Shown piece by piece: positions 42,192 through 51,385 of a DNA stretch of 64,000 nt. The DNA is from Haloferula sp. BvORR071. GTDB lineage: Bacteria > Verrucomicrobiota > Verrucomicrobiia > Verrucomicrobiales > Akkermansiaceae. Numbering within the stretch: position 1 is the stretch's first letter; the number at the start of each line of letters is the position of its first letter. The translations under genes were made by a program, and so were the position numbers. Below the pieces are notes generated by a model that was not told the DNA's origin, did no database searches, and was given only the letters and a program-made list of their open reading frames with translations. Where the stretch lies: the NCBI RefSeq assembly GCF_000739615.1, contig NZ_BATP01000039.1, forward strand, positions 62,001 to 126,000, written 5' to 3'.

Positions 42192-42871
42192 TGGTGTCTT
42201 TAGCCGAACGTCTCGCCGGCCTGCGCGAGCGCATCACCGCCGCCTGCATGGCGGCGGGGCGCGCGGCGGCCGGAGTGGAGTTGCTTGCCGTTTCTAAAAC
42301 CTTTCCGGCCTCGGCAGTTGCCGAGGCCCGGGAGGCTGGCCAGCGGCTCTTTGGTGAAAGCCGCCAGCAGGAGGCCGCGCCGAAGATCGCAGCACTTCCC
42401 CGTGATCTGGAGTGGCACTTCATTGGTGGCCTCCAGCGCAACAAGGTCCGCAAGGTGCTGGCTGATTTTGCCTGCATCCACAGCGTGGACTCGCTGCGCC
42501 TTGCCGAATACCTCGATCGCGTCGCGGGAGAGGAGGGCAAGCGCCCCAAGATTTACCTGGAGGTCAATGTCGCTGGCGAGGAAAGCAAAGGTGGCTTCAC
42601 CCCCGCTGAATTGCTGGCCGCGGCCGAACAGCTCCCGGGCTTGGCTCACGTCGAGATCCTCGGCCTGATGTCGATTCCGCCAGAGGACGATGCCCGGCGC
42701 TGGTTCGCTGCCACCCGGGAGTTGCGCGACCGGCTGCAAGCGGCGTCCGGGCTGTCACTGCCCGGCCTGAGCATGGGCATGAGCGGCGACTTTGAGCAGG
42801 CGATTGCGGAGGGCTCCACGATCGTCCGGGTGGGCTCCGCACTTTTCGGCAACCGATCTTACCCCGTATAA
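42191..42871 (+). CDS. YggS/PLPBP-family pyridoxal-phosphate homeostasis protein
   Basis: 226 residues from the ATG at 42191, overlapping the protease stop by one base. The PLP lysine is K36 in LLAVSKTFP; the family motifs FGESRQQEA, WHFIGGLQRNK, LEVNVAGEESKGGF, LGLMSIPP, LSMGMSGDFEQAI and VRVGSALFG are all present. It binds PLP without known enzyme activity and buffers vitamin B6 and amino-acid metabolism. The gene starts the tail of a plus-strand cluster with DUF971. Confidence 0.92.
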   Translation: MVSLAERLAGLRERITAACMAAGRAAAGVELLAVSKTFPASAVAEAREAGQRLFGESRQQEAAPKIAALPRDLEWHFIGGLQRNKVRKVLADFACIHSVDSLRLAEYLDRVAGEEGKRPKIYLEVNVAGEESKGGFTPAELLAAAEQLPGLAHVEILGLMSIPPEDDARRWFAATRELRDRLQAASGLSLPGLSMGMSGDFEQAIAEGSTIVRVGSALFGNRSYPV

Positions 42872-42873
42872 CG

Positions 42874-43176
42874 ATGACCCGCTTGGAACACGCCGCCGTG
42901 ATCGGATCGGAACTCGCCTTGCGCTTCGGCGATGACGAGGAGATCTACCTGCCGCTGGAGATGCTGCGCCGCGCCTGCCCCTGCGCTGCCTGCCAAGGCG
43001 AGCCGGATGCCTTGGGGCGGGTCCTCCGGCCGGTTCAGAAAATTGGCGCGCGGGGCTATGAACTACTGCGCTACGAGGCGGTGGGCGGTTACGCCCTGCA
43101 ACTTTTTTGGGCGGACGGACACTCGACCGGCATTTATACTTTCGACTACCTGCGGCGACTTGCGTTGCTGCCGTGA
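42874..43176 (+). CDS. DUF971 (GBBH-like N-terminal) domain protein
   Basis: 100 residues, the usual size for stand-alone DUF971. Motifs: LALRFGDDEEIYLPLEMLRRACPCAACQGE, VGGYALQLFWADGHSTGIYTFDYLR. The Cys triplet (CPCAAC) may bind metal. Related domains sit at the N-terminus of gamma-butyrobetaine hydroxylase and in MRP/ApbC-type Fe-S proteins; the role of the free form is unknown. It follows YggS by 2 nt. Confidence 0.85.
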   Translation: MTRLEHAAVIGSELALRFGDDEEIYLPLEMLRRACPCAACQGEPDALGRVLRPVQKIGARGYELLRYEAVGGYALQLFWADGHSTGIYTFDYLRRLALLP

Positions 43177-43189
43177 TGTCGGAAATGCC

Positions 43190-43573
43190 GTGAATCCGTA
43201 CACTCCACCCCTTGCCGCCGCGGCTCCCGCGGAGGACCAGAAGCCCGCCCTGCGGGAAATCGTGATCGCTTGGGAGCGCCTGCGGCTGCTCTACAACGCG
43301 CTGCTGGCGATTCCGGGGATTCTGGTGATCGTTGCCGCAGTCAGTGAGACGAATACGACGCTGATCGGCGCCATCATCTCGGGCACTCTCGTCGCGGTTG
43401 GCGCGAACCTCTGCTTCATGCTAGGCCCCTTGGCAGAGCTCTATTTGCGCGGAATCTTCCGCAAGGGCGAGCCCCTCGGCCGCGGGCGGTGGTTGATCTT
43501 TGGCAGCGGGACCTTGCTGTCCTTGTTCCTCGTCATCCTGACCTTCGTGCAGTTGAAGACAGGGTGGCCCTGA
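43190..43573 (+). CDS. Small membrane protein of unknown function
   Basis: 127 residues with GTG start at 43190 (VNPYTPPLAAAAPAEDQ). Three membrane helices: LLYNALLAIPGILVIVAAV, TLIGAIISGTLVAVGANLCFMLG and LIFGSGTLLSLFLVILTFV. No motif recognised. Follows DUF971 closely and ends the plus-strand cluster. The frame extends upstream to 42932 inside DUF971 and is not coding there. Confidence 0.65.
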   Translation: MNPYTPPLAAAAPAEDQKPALREIVIAWERLRLLYNALLAIPGILVIVAAVSETNTTLIGAIISGTLVAVGANLCFMLGPLAELYLRGIFRKGEPLGRGRWLIFGSGTLLSLFLVILTFVQLKTGWP

Positions 43574-43664
43574 GGAGCGTGGGAGCGGCGCGTCTCCTTG
43601 CTGGACGACACACCGCACCGGTAGCTTCCGCGTTCTCACGAACGCGCCTGCATCACTAGGCTGC

Positions 43665-45275
43665 TCACGCCGTCACGGCGCCACGGTCGTCATTCAGCCC
43701 GCTCTTCTCCAGGAAGTAGTCGTAGCCGCCGGTGTAGCGTGTCACGGCGCCGTTGTTGATGTGCAGCGTCGTCTCCGCGAGGTTGCGGATGAAGTGCACG
43801 TCGTGGGAGATGAAGACCAGCGTGCCTTCATAAGCCTTGAGCGCGTTCACCAGCGAATCGATCGAGAGGATGTCCAAGTGCGTCGTCGGCTCGTCCATCA
43901 GTAGCAGGTTCGGCGGATCGACGAGGAACTTTACGAGGTTGAGGCGCGACTTCTCACCCCCGGAGAGTACGCCGCAGCGCTTCTCCACATCGGTGCGGCG
44001 GAAGAGGAAGGAGCCGAGAATCGCGCGGGCATCTTCTTCGCGCAAGGTGGTGCAGCTGGCCAGCACCTCCTCAAGCACGGTGTTTTCCTCATTGAGGGTC
44101 TCCGAGCGGTGCTGGGAGTAGTAGCCGAACTTGGTGGCGTAGCCGACGTCGCGCTTGCCCGCATTGATCGGCAGGGTGCCGGCCAAGATCTTCAGCAGCG
44201 TGGACTTACCGGCACCGTTCGGGCCGACCAGCACGATCTTGTCGCCACGTTCAATGGTGAGATCGAGGTCCTTGTAGATTTGCTTCTCACCGTAAGCCTG
44301 CCCGACCTTCTGCAGCTCGATCACCTTCTGGTTCGAGCGCGGTGGTTGAGGGAAGGCGAACTTGAAGGGCTTGCGCGGAGCTCGCGGCTTCTCGATCCGT
44401 TCCATCTTCTCGAGGAACTTGATCCGCGACTGCACCTGCGCCGCCTTCGAGCCCACCTGGCGGAAGCGGTCGATGAACTCCTGGTGGCCTTCGATCTCCT
44501 TGTTCTGGTTGCGGTAGGCTTGGACCTTCTGCTCGTAGCGGGCCTCGCGTTGTTCGAGGTAGCTGGAGTAGTTGCCGGTGTAGGAAACCAGCTCCTGCAT
44601 GTCGGGGTCGATCTCCACGACGTTCTCGACGATCGCGTCCATGAAGTCGCGGTCGTGCGAGATCATCAGGATCGCGCCGGGGTAGTTCATCAGGTAGCGC
44701 TGGAACCACAGCAGCGAGAGCAGGTCGAGGTGGTTGGTCGGCTCGTCCAGCATCAGCAGGTCGGGCTCCATCACCAGCAGTCGGGCCAAGTAGGCGCGCA
44801 TGATCCAGCCACCGGAAAACTCGCGGGCGGTGCGGTGGAAGTCCGCTTCCTTGTAGCCGAGACCGGCCAAAATCTTCTTTGCCTTCGGCTCCAGTTGGTA
44901 GCCGTTCAGGTGGTTGAACTGGTCCTGTGCGTGGGCGTATTCCGGATCCCCGGTGGTGCCTTTGGCCTCGTGCTCGCGCATGGCCCGCAGGTAGCCGACC
45001 ATCTCCGGGGTGATGCCCATTGCGATCTCCAGCACCGTCTCGTCGCCCGGGTCGCCGGATTCCTGCGCCAGATAGCCGGTGATGGCGTAGTCGTCGCGCT
45101 CGATCGTGCCGCCATCCGGATCCTCTTGGGCGAGAATCATGCGGAAGAGCGTCGACTTGCCGGCACCGTTCGGACCGACCAAAGCGATACGTTCGCCCCA
45201 GTTGATGGTCATTTCCGCGTCGCGGAACAGGGTTCGGCCGCCGAGCGTCTTGGTCAGCTTGTGGATCGTGAGCAC
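43665..45275 (-). CDS. ABC-F family ATPase (translation/antibiotic-resistance factor type)
   Basis: 536 residues with two nucleotide-binding domains and no membrane segments. NBD1: GPNGAGKST, FSGGW, LMLDEPTNHLDLLSL. NBD2: GPNGAGKSTLLK, LSGGEKSRLNLVKFL, LLMDEPTTHLDILSI. The inter-domain linker (about 230-320, KVQAYRNQNKEIEGHQE, RIKFLEKMERIEKP) is charged and helical, as in ABC-F proteins that reach the ribosomal P/E sites. Closest in style to YbiT/Uup-like housekeeping factors; a resistance role cannot be claimed from sequence. Confidence 0.93.
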   Translation of the reverse strand: MLTIHKLTKTLGGRTLFRDAEMTINWGERIALVGPNGAGKSTLFRMILAQEDPDGGTIERDDYAITGYLAQESGDPGDETVLEIAMGITPEMVGYLRAMREHEAKGTTGDPEYAHAQDQFNHLNGYQLEPKAKKILAGLGYKEADFHRTAREFSGGWIMRAYLARLLVMEPDLLMLDEPTNHLDLLSLLWFQRYLMNYPGAILMISHDRDFMDAIVENVVEIDPDMQELVSYTGNYSSYLEQREARYEQKVQAYRNQNKEIEGHQEFIDRFRQVGSKAAQVQSRIKFLEKMERIEKPRAPRKPFKFAFPQPPRSNQKVIELQKVGQAYGEKQIYKDLDLTIERGDKIVLVGPNGAGKSTLLKILAGTLPINAGKRDVGYATKFGYYSQHRSETLNEENTVLEEVLASCTTLREEDARAILGSFLFRRTDVEKRCGVLSGGEKSRLNLVKFLVDPPNLLLMDEPTTHLDILSIDSLVNALKAYEGTLVFISHDVHFIRNLAETTLHINNGAVTRYTGGYDYFLEKSGLNDDRGAVTA

Positions 45276-45336
45276 GCGGCGATGTAGGCGAGCCGCCCCT
45301 CCGGAGCAAGCGCAAGGAACAGGCGGGATTTACGGT

Positions 45337-46605
45337 CTATTGGAAGGCGTCGCTGACCATGTAGTCCTTCCACGCGGTATTCATGGCCGCAGGGGAGTCG
45401 AATCCGAGGGCCTTGGAGAATGCCTCGTCCGTCGGGCACTTGTCGTCCTTCCGGGTCTCGGCGATCAGCTTGTTGAAGCCGGAGCGCTTGGCCGGATCGG
45501 CTTGGATCATGTGCATCAGGCCCAGGCCGAAGCCCAGATCCCGGGGTTCGGCCTTGGCGGCACTGGCCTGCAGGAAGCCCTTGATATCCGGCGTGGCACC
45601 TCCTTTGAGCAGCTTTTTGGTCGCTCCGGCCCAGTTCCGGCCGTTCTTGAAGCCCTCCACCTCGGTTCCGCCACCGAAAGTCACCTCCGACTCGATCCGG
45701 CCGCAGCAGAGTTCCTCGCGATGGTAGGCGAAGGAGAGCCGGACCATGCTCAGGTTGAAGTCCTCATTTTCGTCGGCCTTGCCGGTCATCTGGCCGAACA
45801 AGTCGCTGGCCACGAAGTGGATGCGCTCCGGCCAAGTGCGGCGGCTGGACTGCGCATTCTTGGAATCGAGGCGGAAGAGCCGGCCGCTGGTGGCAAAGCC
45901 GTTTTCCTTCGCGAAGGCCGAATCCAGCGAAAAGGTTGCAATTGACGAGGTGGTGAGCCGGTATTCGGAACTCACCTCACGGCTGTCCTCGGCGTGCTTT
46001 TCGTGCCAGCCCGCGAAGGCGGTGGCCTCCTTCTCCCCGTCGGCCAGAATAATGGGCATTCTCCGGCCCTTGAAGGCCTCCGCCAGCTCGGGCAGATCGG
46101 CGGCGACATCGATCCACAGCCGCTCCAGCGCGTCGGCATAGGCTGCCACGACCGCCGGCCGGGTCTTTTCAAAGCCGCCGATCAGGAAATGCTCCGTCTC
46201 CAGATTGGAGGCATAGGTCATCGTGCCGATCTTGAAACCGCCCTCCCGCGGCTTGAAGGAGGTCGGATCGAGCTTCACCGTGGCGAAGCGGCCCGACGCT
46301 ACCGCTGAGCTAGCGCCGGTGGCAGGAGCGGGACTCGGGCTGGGGCTAGCGTCGGGCGCGGGCACCGCGGTTTCCAAGTGCTTGAGGTCGTCGGGACTGA
46401 GAGTTTTCTTGGCGATGGCGATCTCCCTGCCGTCGCCGCGCTTCACCCAGACGGTGGTCTCATCCTGGCGCAGAAAGACCCCGTCCAGCTTGCGACCCTT
46501 GATGTCGGTCCAAGTGCGGGCCTCCTCGGCGGAGGCCGCCAGCGATGCTGCGGCGAAGAGGGATACGGTCAATCCGCGGAGAAGGGGAGATTTCATCGCG
46601 TGCAT
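45337..46605 (-). CDS. Exported protein with SHD1-like N-terminal domain
   Basis: 422 residues, with signal peptide MHAMKSPLLRGLTVSLFAAASLAASA (a second ATG at 46596). The N-terminal domain TWTDIKGRKLDGVFLRQDETTVWVKRGDGREIAI is an SHD1 (SLA1 homology)-like domain, common in Verrucomicrobia and Planctomycetes. A Pro/Ser linker follows. The large C-terminal part (about 110-422) has EHFLIGGFEKTRPAV and a Cys pair (LCCGRIE) but no named fold; its sequence suggests a peptidase-like or collagenase-like 'secreted zinc' scaffold without the HExxH motif. Function unknown. Confidence 0.7.
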   Translation of the reverse strand: MHAMKSPLLRGLTVSLFAAASLAASAEEARTWTDIKGRKLDGVFLRQDETTVWVKRGDGREIAIAKKTLSPDDLKHLETAVPAPDASPSPSPAPATGASSAVASGRFATVKLDPTSFKPREGGFKIGTMTYASNLETEHFLIGGFEKTRPAVVAAYADALERLWIDVAADLPELAEAFKGRRMPIILADGEKEATAFAGWHEKHAEDSREVSSEYRLTTSSIATFSLDSAFAKENGFATSGRLFRLDSKNAQSSRRTWPERIHFVASDLFGQMTGKADENEDFNLSMVRLSFAYHREELCCGRIESEVTFGGGTEVEGFKNGRNWAGATKKLLKGGATPDIKGFLQASAAKAEPRDLGFGLGLMHMIQADPAKRSGFNKLIAETRKDDKCPTDEAFSKALGFDSPAAMNTAWKDYMVSDAFQ

Positions 46606-46627
46606 GTTGCAAATTTCAACCCCGTCG

Positions 46628-46643
46628 ACAACTCATGAGTTGT
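46628..46643. promoter_or_regulatory. Perfect 16-bp palindrome between divergent genes
   Basis: acaactcatgagttgt is its own reverse complement and sits 22 bp upstream of the minus-strand exported protein and 41 bp upstream of the plus-strand serine hydrolase. Its size and position fit a dimeric repressor's operator acting on one or both genes. No regulator gene is adjacent. Confidence 0.45.
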
Positions 46644-46684
46644 GGCTTTCCTGAGGGAAGTTGCGGTTGTAGAGGTCAACGGCG

Positions 46685-47719
46685 ATGATGGACCGGCGGC
46701 GTTTTCTCTACTCCTTGGTAGCGGCCTGCGGGGGCTGCGCGACTTCGGGCAGCAGTTCGGGCGCGGGCGGCTGGTCGTCCGCGGAACTCAGGCGTGCCGA
46801 TGCCATCGCCAAAGGAAATGGGGCCAAGGGCTGGGCGGCGTGGCACGGGCATCGCGAATTGGTCTCTTGGCAGACCCATGAGCGCGGGCCTTCGCTCAGT
46901 CTAACCAAGGTGCTGGGCGCGCTGGCCGCGACCAAGGCTGCGGGCGAGGGCTGGCTTTCCGACAGTGAGCGGGTCTCCGCCACGATCCCGGAGTGGCGGG
47001 GCGATGCGCGGAAGTCGCGGATCACTGTGCTGATGCTGCTCCAGCAGACCGCCGGGTTGGAGGCAGGGGTGGCGTCACTCTATCGCAATCCCGCAGACAA
47101 GGGGCGCAATGCTCTGCTCCTCTCCGTGGTGGACGAGCCGGGCTCGCTCTTCCGCTACGGGCCGGCCTGTTGGGAAGTGCTGGGGGAGCTGTTGCAGCGG
47201 AAGCTGAGCTCGCGTGGTGAGACCTTGGAGAAATTCCTGCACCGCGCGGTGATGCGACCGGTCGGCCTGAGCAGTCCGAATTGGCGCTCGGACAAGAAGG
47301 GCCGTTTCTTCCTCTCCACCGGCGCGGAGATGAGCGTGGAGGAACTCGGGCGACTCGGCCGGACCTTGGGCAAGCTCTTGAGCGGGGAAAGCACGGACGG
47401 ATTCGATCCGGAAATCTTCGCGCGGATGACCCGCACCTCGGCAGCGAATCCGATTTTCGGTGGTGGGATTTGGCGGAATGCCAATGCTCGCAAGGCGGGC
47501 GCCTATCCCGTGGAGATCGAGGACGTGCTCGATCCGCCGCGGGGTGGAGGCTTTTGGGCCGGTGCCTGCATGTCGCTACGCCAGCCGGCGAGCATGGTGG
47601 CGCTGGTAGGCTCTTCGGGAAAGCGGGTCTTCATTTGGCCCGGCGAGAATCGGGTGGTGGCGAGATTGGGCCGCTCCTCGGCTTGGAAGGACGGGCCTTT
47701 TTTGGGGACGCTCTCGTGA
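46685..47719 (+). CDS. Serine hydrolase, class C beta-lactamase/esterase family
   Basis: 344 residues. The N-terminus MMDRRRFLYSLVAACGGCATSG has a twin-arginine start and a Cys that could be a lipobox. The catalytic SxxK is S72-L-T-K75, with a Tyr motif in FRYGPACWEVLGELL (YxN variant YGP). The third motif (KTG/HxG type) is not obvious; GGGFWAGACMSLR near 285 is the best position. The family includes esterases, DD-peptidases and beta-lactamases; the substrate cannot be told. Divergent from the SHD1 protein. Confidence 0.75.
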   Translation: MMDRRRFLYSLVAACGGCATSGSSSGAGGWSSAELRRADAIAKGNGAKGWAAWHGHRELVSWQTHERGPSLSLTKVLGALAATKAAGEGWLSDSERVSATIPEWRGDARKSRITVLMLLQQTAGLEAGVASLYRNPADKGRNALLLSVVDEPGSLFRYGPACWEVLGELLQRKLSSRGETLEKFLHRAVMRPVGLSSPNWRSDKKGRFFLSTGAEMSVEELGRLGRTLGKLLSGESTDGFDPEIFARMTRTSAANPIFGGGIWRNANARKAGAYPVEIEDVLDPPRGGGFWAGACMSLRQPASMVALVGSSGKRVFIWPGENRVVARLGRSSAWKDGPFLGTLS

Positions 47720-47765
47720 GCGCCAGGAAACCGTCATCGACCATGCCCTTCTTTGAGGGCGGCCA

Positions 47766-48863
47766 TCACTTCCTCACCGCGATCATCAGGTTCGCATCCC
47801 CCGGGCGCATGGCATAGCCGGAGCCGAAGGATAAAGCGGGCCCCCCGCCGATCGCGTTGTAGGCCGCGCGCAGGTCGGCTTGGCTGTGCTTGGCGAAGAG
47901 TTCGATCGGGGCGTCGTAGTTGCCGAAGAGGTGGATGTCCCACTTACTGGAATCGTAGTAGCGGTAGGGGATGCCCGAGTCGTCCTGAACCACGGCGTGG
48001 CAGTTCGAGAGCATCCAGTCGCGGATCCCGGAGAAGCCCGAGTCGTGCATCAGGTAGGAGGCTGCCTTGAAGTAGCCGACACAACCGCTGTAGGAGGAAA
48101 GCCAGCCGCGGTAGGAGCTGTTGAAGCCGCCGTTCGAGACATCCCCGGCCACGTAGGTCGCACGGCGTGAGCCGCCACCCGGCAGGCGGAACTGGATCTC
48201 GACGGCGGAGCGGCCCGCCGCATTGACCCCTTGCACGTTCTCCACCGTGGCATCCATCAGCGACAGGCTTGCCAGCAGGATCGGCGTCACTCCCGGCAGC
48301 GGGCCGCCGGAGAGGTCATTCTTCATGTCCTTGGTGATGAAGTAACCGGTCTTGAGCTGGGCATCCATGGCTGTGTTCAGGCGGCCCAGTGAGCTCATCA
48401 CCGCGTCGGGATCGGCATTGTCCAGGTTGGGCAGGCCGCCCGGTGGTTCCAAGCCGAGCAGCACGTAGTTCGATGCCTGCGGAAAGAGCGCTGTAGCGTA
48501 GAGCAGGTCCGGCCCGCCGAAGGGATAGAGCAGGGTCCGTGGATTGCCGATGATCGGGGCCATGGTGCTGTTCGACCACTCGCGCTGCCGTGCCGTCCGC
48601 TTCGAGGCGAAGACCCGCCACTTTGTGGCCATCTCCTCGGCATGACTCCGGTAGTTCCCGGTCTGCTGCATCTGCGAGAGCGCCGCACCGTGGCGGACTG
48701 GACGCCCAGCGAGGAAGCGCGCGATGTCATCGGCGGTCGCCTGTCCATCCACGGGTGTGAATTCTTCGCGCACGGGCTCGGCAGTCAGCGTCTGTCCGCG
48801 CGGCGGCTTCGAGGGACCACAGGCGGCGAGCAAGAGGACGGGCAGCAGGACGAGTCGTTTCAT
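47766..48863 (-). CDS. Predicted lipoprotein of unknown function
   Basis: 365 residues from the ATG at 48863 (MKRLVLLPVLLLAACGPS, lipobox LAAC). The mature part has DDIARFLAGRPVRHGAALSQM, a Trp-Lys region, LYPFGGPDLLYATALFPQ, NADPDAVMSSLGRLNTAMDA and a C-terminal block ALSFGSGYAMRPGDANLMIAVRK. No family recognised. It overlaps the permease gene's stop by 4 nt, so the two form an operon, the permease first. Confidence 0.65.
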   Translation of the reverse strand: MKRLVLLPVLLLAACGPSKPPRGQTLTAEPVREEFTPVDGQATADDIARFLAGRPVRHGAALSQMQQTGNYRSHAEEMATKWRVFASKRTARQREWSNSTMAPIIGNPRTLLYPFGGPDLLYATALFPQASNYVLLGLEPPGGLPNLDNADPDAVMSSLGRLNTAMDAQLKTGYFITKDMKNDLSGGPLPGVTPILLASLSLMDATVENVQGVNAAGRSAVEIQFRLPGGGSRRATYVAGDVSNGGFNSSYRGWLSSYSGCVGYFKAASYLMHDSGFSGIRDWMLSNCHAVVQDDSGIPYRYYDSSKWDIHLFGNYDAPIELFAKHSQADLRAAYNAIGGGPALSFGSGYAMRPGDANLMIAVRK

Positions 48864-50158
48864 TTTCTTCGAAGGAGTTTGAGAGGGAACCAGATCAGGG
48901 CGAAGAACAGGGCAACCCCTGCGCCAGTGAGAGTGGTGTCGGGATGTTTCTTGGCAGAATACACGATCACGAATCCCGCCATCGCCAGGAAAAGCAAGGG
49001 AGGAAGCGGATAGAGTGGCACCTTCACCGGCCGCGGCAACTCGGGTGAGCGGTAGCGCAGGATCATGCAACCGGCCACTACCAGAGAGGTGGAGAGAGTC
49101 AGCCCGATCTGCGTGGCCTCCATCAATTTCCGCAGCCCGCTGCCGAAGACCAGGACCAGCGCCACCGAGGTCTGGAATAGCAGCGCAAGGTGCGGAACGT
49201 CGCGGCGCGGGGCGAAGAAGGACAGCGAGCCCATGTTCTTGCCCATCGCTCCAAGGACCCTCGGTCCCGCCCATAGCAGGGCGCTGGCAGAGGCAAAAAG
49301 ACCGATGGCGAACAGGGCGGAGACTCCGCGTGCTGCCTGCTCCCCGAACAAGGAAACTGCGGCGATGTGGCCCACAGCTTCCTGGCCGCGCAGTGCCGCC
49401 ACCGGGGCAGCGCGCAGGAAGGAGGCATTCAGGCCGACGTAGAGCACGCCCACCAAGAGAGTGCCCCAGAGCAGAGCCTTGCGCACCGTGTGCTGGGGAT
49501 CGACCCAGTCCTCCAAGCCGTAGACCGCAGCATTCCAGCCGGTATAGGCATAAGTCACGTAGAGCAGTGAGACCGCGAAGGCCGCAGTGACCACAGCGGC
49601 GGAATCCTGCTTCCAGTCGAGTTGCCAGCGGATGTCGCCTTCACCGGGCAGCATCCACGCCGTGGCGATGAAAGTGACGATCAGGATGAGCTTGAGCCCG
49701 GTGGCTACGACCTGCACTCGCGCACTGGTCCGCGTACTCACCGAGTGCGCCGCGGATCCTACCAGGATCACCGCCGCGGCGGCCAGATCGACCCGGATCC
49801 AGGGCTCCGCGCTGTGCAGGTATTCTCCGAATGCCAGCGCGGTGATCGCTGTGGGGGCGGCGAAGCCGGCGAAGGCCGAAAGCATGCCGGCCATGAAGCC
49901 GAGGCTCGGGTGATAGATGCTCCTGAGGAAATGATACTCGCCGCCGGACTTGGGCAGCAGGGTCGCCACCTCCGCGTAACAAAATGCGCCGCAGAGGGCG
50001 AGCAGTCCACCGAGCGCCCAGAGAAAGAGGATCTGCGGCGCGGAATTGAGGTCCACGAGTTGAAAGCCCAGGGAGGTGAAGACCCCCACGCCGATCATGC
50101 TGGCCACCACCAGCGCGGTGGCGGCGAACACTCCGGCCTGCGATGGCTGATTCGACAC
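48860..50158 (-). CDS. APC-superfamily amino-acid permease
   Basis: 432 residues with about 12 membrane helices. The conserved helix-1 motif is ATALVVASMIGVGVFTSLGFQ (GxG for substrate carboxylate), and the family's helix-2/3 segment is GGLLALCGAFCYAEVATLLPKSGGEYHFL. Closest in style to APA/LAT-type transporters of neutral amino acids; the substrate is not predictable. It precedes the lipoprotein gene in the same transcript; no metabolic neighbour identifies the substrate. Confidence 0.9.
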   Translation of the reverse strand: MSNQPSQAGVFAATALVVASMIGVGVFTSLGFQLVDLNSAPQILFLWALGGLLALCGAFCYAEVATLLPKSGGEYHFLRSIYHPSLGFMAGMLSAFAGFAAPTAITALAFGEYLHSAEPWIRVDLAAAAVILVGSAAHSVSTRTSARVQVVATGLKLILIVTFIATAWMLPGEGDIRWQLDWKQDSAAVVTAAFAVSLLYVTYAYTGWNAAVYGLEDWVDPQHTVRKALLWGTLLVGVLYVGLNASFLRAAPVAALRGQEAVGHIAAVSLFGEQAARGVSALFAIGLFASASALLWAGPRVLGAMGKNMGSLSFFAPRRDVPHLALLFQTSVALVLVFGSGLRKLMEATQIGLTLSTSLVVAGCMILRYRSPELPRPVKVPLYPLPPLLFLAMAGFVIVYSAKKHPDTTLTGAGVALFFALIWFPLKLLRRK

Positions 50159-50221
50159 GGTCTAACACATCCGCGAAATTCCCGCTCCCGCAAATCCTGA
50201 AATTCCAAATGCATGAATTAG

Positions 50222-50235
50222 TGTTCATGTGAACA
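50222..50235. promoter_or_regulatory. Inverted repeat between divergent permease and radical SAM genes
   Basis: tgttca and tgaaca arms with a 2-bp centre (tg), in the 109-bp divergent region. Its position fits an operator or a core promoter element; no regulator is adjacent. Confidence 0.3.
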
Positions 50236-50267
50236 ATTTTCCGTTGCCGCCTTGGCGGGCTGGGGGG

Positions 50268-51332
50268 ATGATCCCCGCCATGGACCCGCTTCGTGGCCGG
50301 GGGGCGCAATTGAACCCCGCGAACCGCTTCGACCTTCTCCATTGCGAGACGGACGAGGACGCGTGGCTGGATGATGACCCGCGACCGCTGCGCACCACCT
50401 TCCTGCGCGACGACAGCCAGACGGTGCTCAACTCAAACGACTCGGAGGACCTCAGGTTTGAATACAGCGTGAACCCCTATCGCGGTTGCGAGCACGGCTG
50501 CGCTTACTGCTACGCCCGCACCTATCACGAGTATCTTGGCTACTCCGCGGGAGTCGATTTCGAGTCGAAGATCATTGTGAAGACGGAGGCTCCGCAGCTC
50601 TTGGAAAAGGCCTTGGCGAAGCCCTCCTACAAGCCGGCGATGATCGCGATGAGCGGCGTGACCGATTGCTATCAACCGGTCGAGCGCAAGCTGGAGATCA
50701 CCCGCGGCTGCCTGGAAGTGATGGCGCGCTTCCGCCAGCCGGTGGGGCTGATCACCAAGAATGCGCTGGTGGCGCGGGATGTGGATCACCTAGGGGAGCT
50801 CGCCAAGCATCGTGCGGCTTGCGTGTTCATTTCGGTAACTTCTCTCGATCCGAAGTTGGCGCGCATCCTTGAGCCTCGAGCCTCCTCCCCACGGGCGCGA
50901 TTGGATGCCATCCGTGCCTTGGCGGATCATGGCATTCCCGTGGGGGTGAGCGCCGCACCGATGATCCCTGCCCTCAACGACAGCGAGCTCCCGGCAATCT
51001 TGGCAGCAGCGAAAGAAGCGGGAGCTAGCTTCTCCTTCTACACGACCGTCCGGCTGCCGGGCGCAGTGGCACCGGTGTTCTCCTCGTGGCTCGACAAATA
51101 TTTCCCGGAGCGGAAGGAGAAGGTCCTCGGGCGCATCCGGGACTCACACGGCGGAAGATTGAACAACAGCACGCCCGGCGAGCGCATGCGCGGACAAGGC
51201 GAACCCTCAGGGCAATTGCGCGCACTCTTCCATGCGAGCTGCCGGCGGCTGGGGCTAGCCACGCGGGCACCGGAGTTGAGCGTCGCGGCTTTCCGGAAGG
51301 TATTGCCGGGCGGGCAAGGGGAGTTGTTTTGA
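50268..51332 (+). CDS. PA0069-family radical SAM protein
   Basis: 354 residues from the ATG at 50268; a GTG at 50229 and an ATG at 50280 are alternatives. The radical SAM cluster motif is CEHGCAYCYAR (CxxxCxxC), preceded by SVNPYRGC, as in PA0069/Rv2578c proteins and SplB-like enzymes. Later signatures are MSGVTDCYQPVE, LITKNALVARD, SVTSLDPKLARILEPRASSPR and the basic C-terminal tail region. A [4Fe-4S]/SAM enzyme, likely acting on nucleic acid or protein substrates by analogy; the reaction is unknown. Confidence 0.88.
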   Translation: MIPAMDPLRGRGAQLNPANRFDLLHCETDEDAWLDDDPRPLRTTFLRDDSQTVLNSNDSEDLRFEYSVNPYRGCEHGCAYCYARTYHEYLGYSAGVDFESKIIVKTEAPQLLEKALAKPSYKPAMIAMSGVTDCYQPVERKLEITRGCLEVMARFRQPVGLITKNALVARDVDHLGELAKHRAACVFISVTSLDPKLARILEPRASSPRARLDAIRALADHGIPVGVSAAPMIPALNDSELPAILAAAKEAGASFSFYTTVRLPGAVAPVFSSWLDKYFPERKEKVLGRIRDSHGGRLNNSTPGERMRGQGEPSGQLRALFHASCRRLGLATRAPELSVAAFRKVLPGGQGELF

Positions 51333-51385
51333 TGAGCTTGGAAATGCCTCTTGGAAATGAAAGCTAGTAGACCTAAACTCCAAAC

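Noticed and set aside
43665-45275. ABC-F protein as an antibiotic-resistance determinant
   Set aside because: Motifs fit housekeeping YbiT/Uup-type factors equally well; no resistance context.
44109-45287. 392-codon plus-strand frame
   Set aside because: Shadow of the ABC-F gene.
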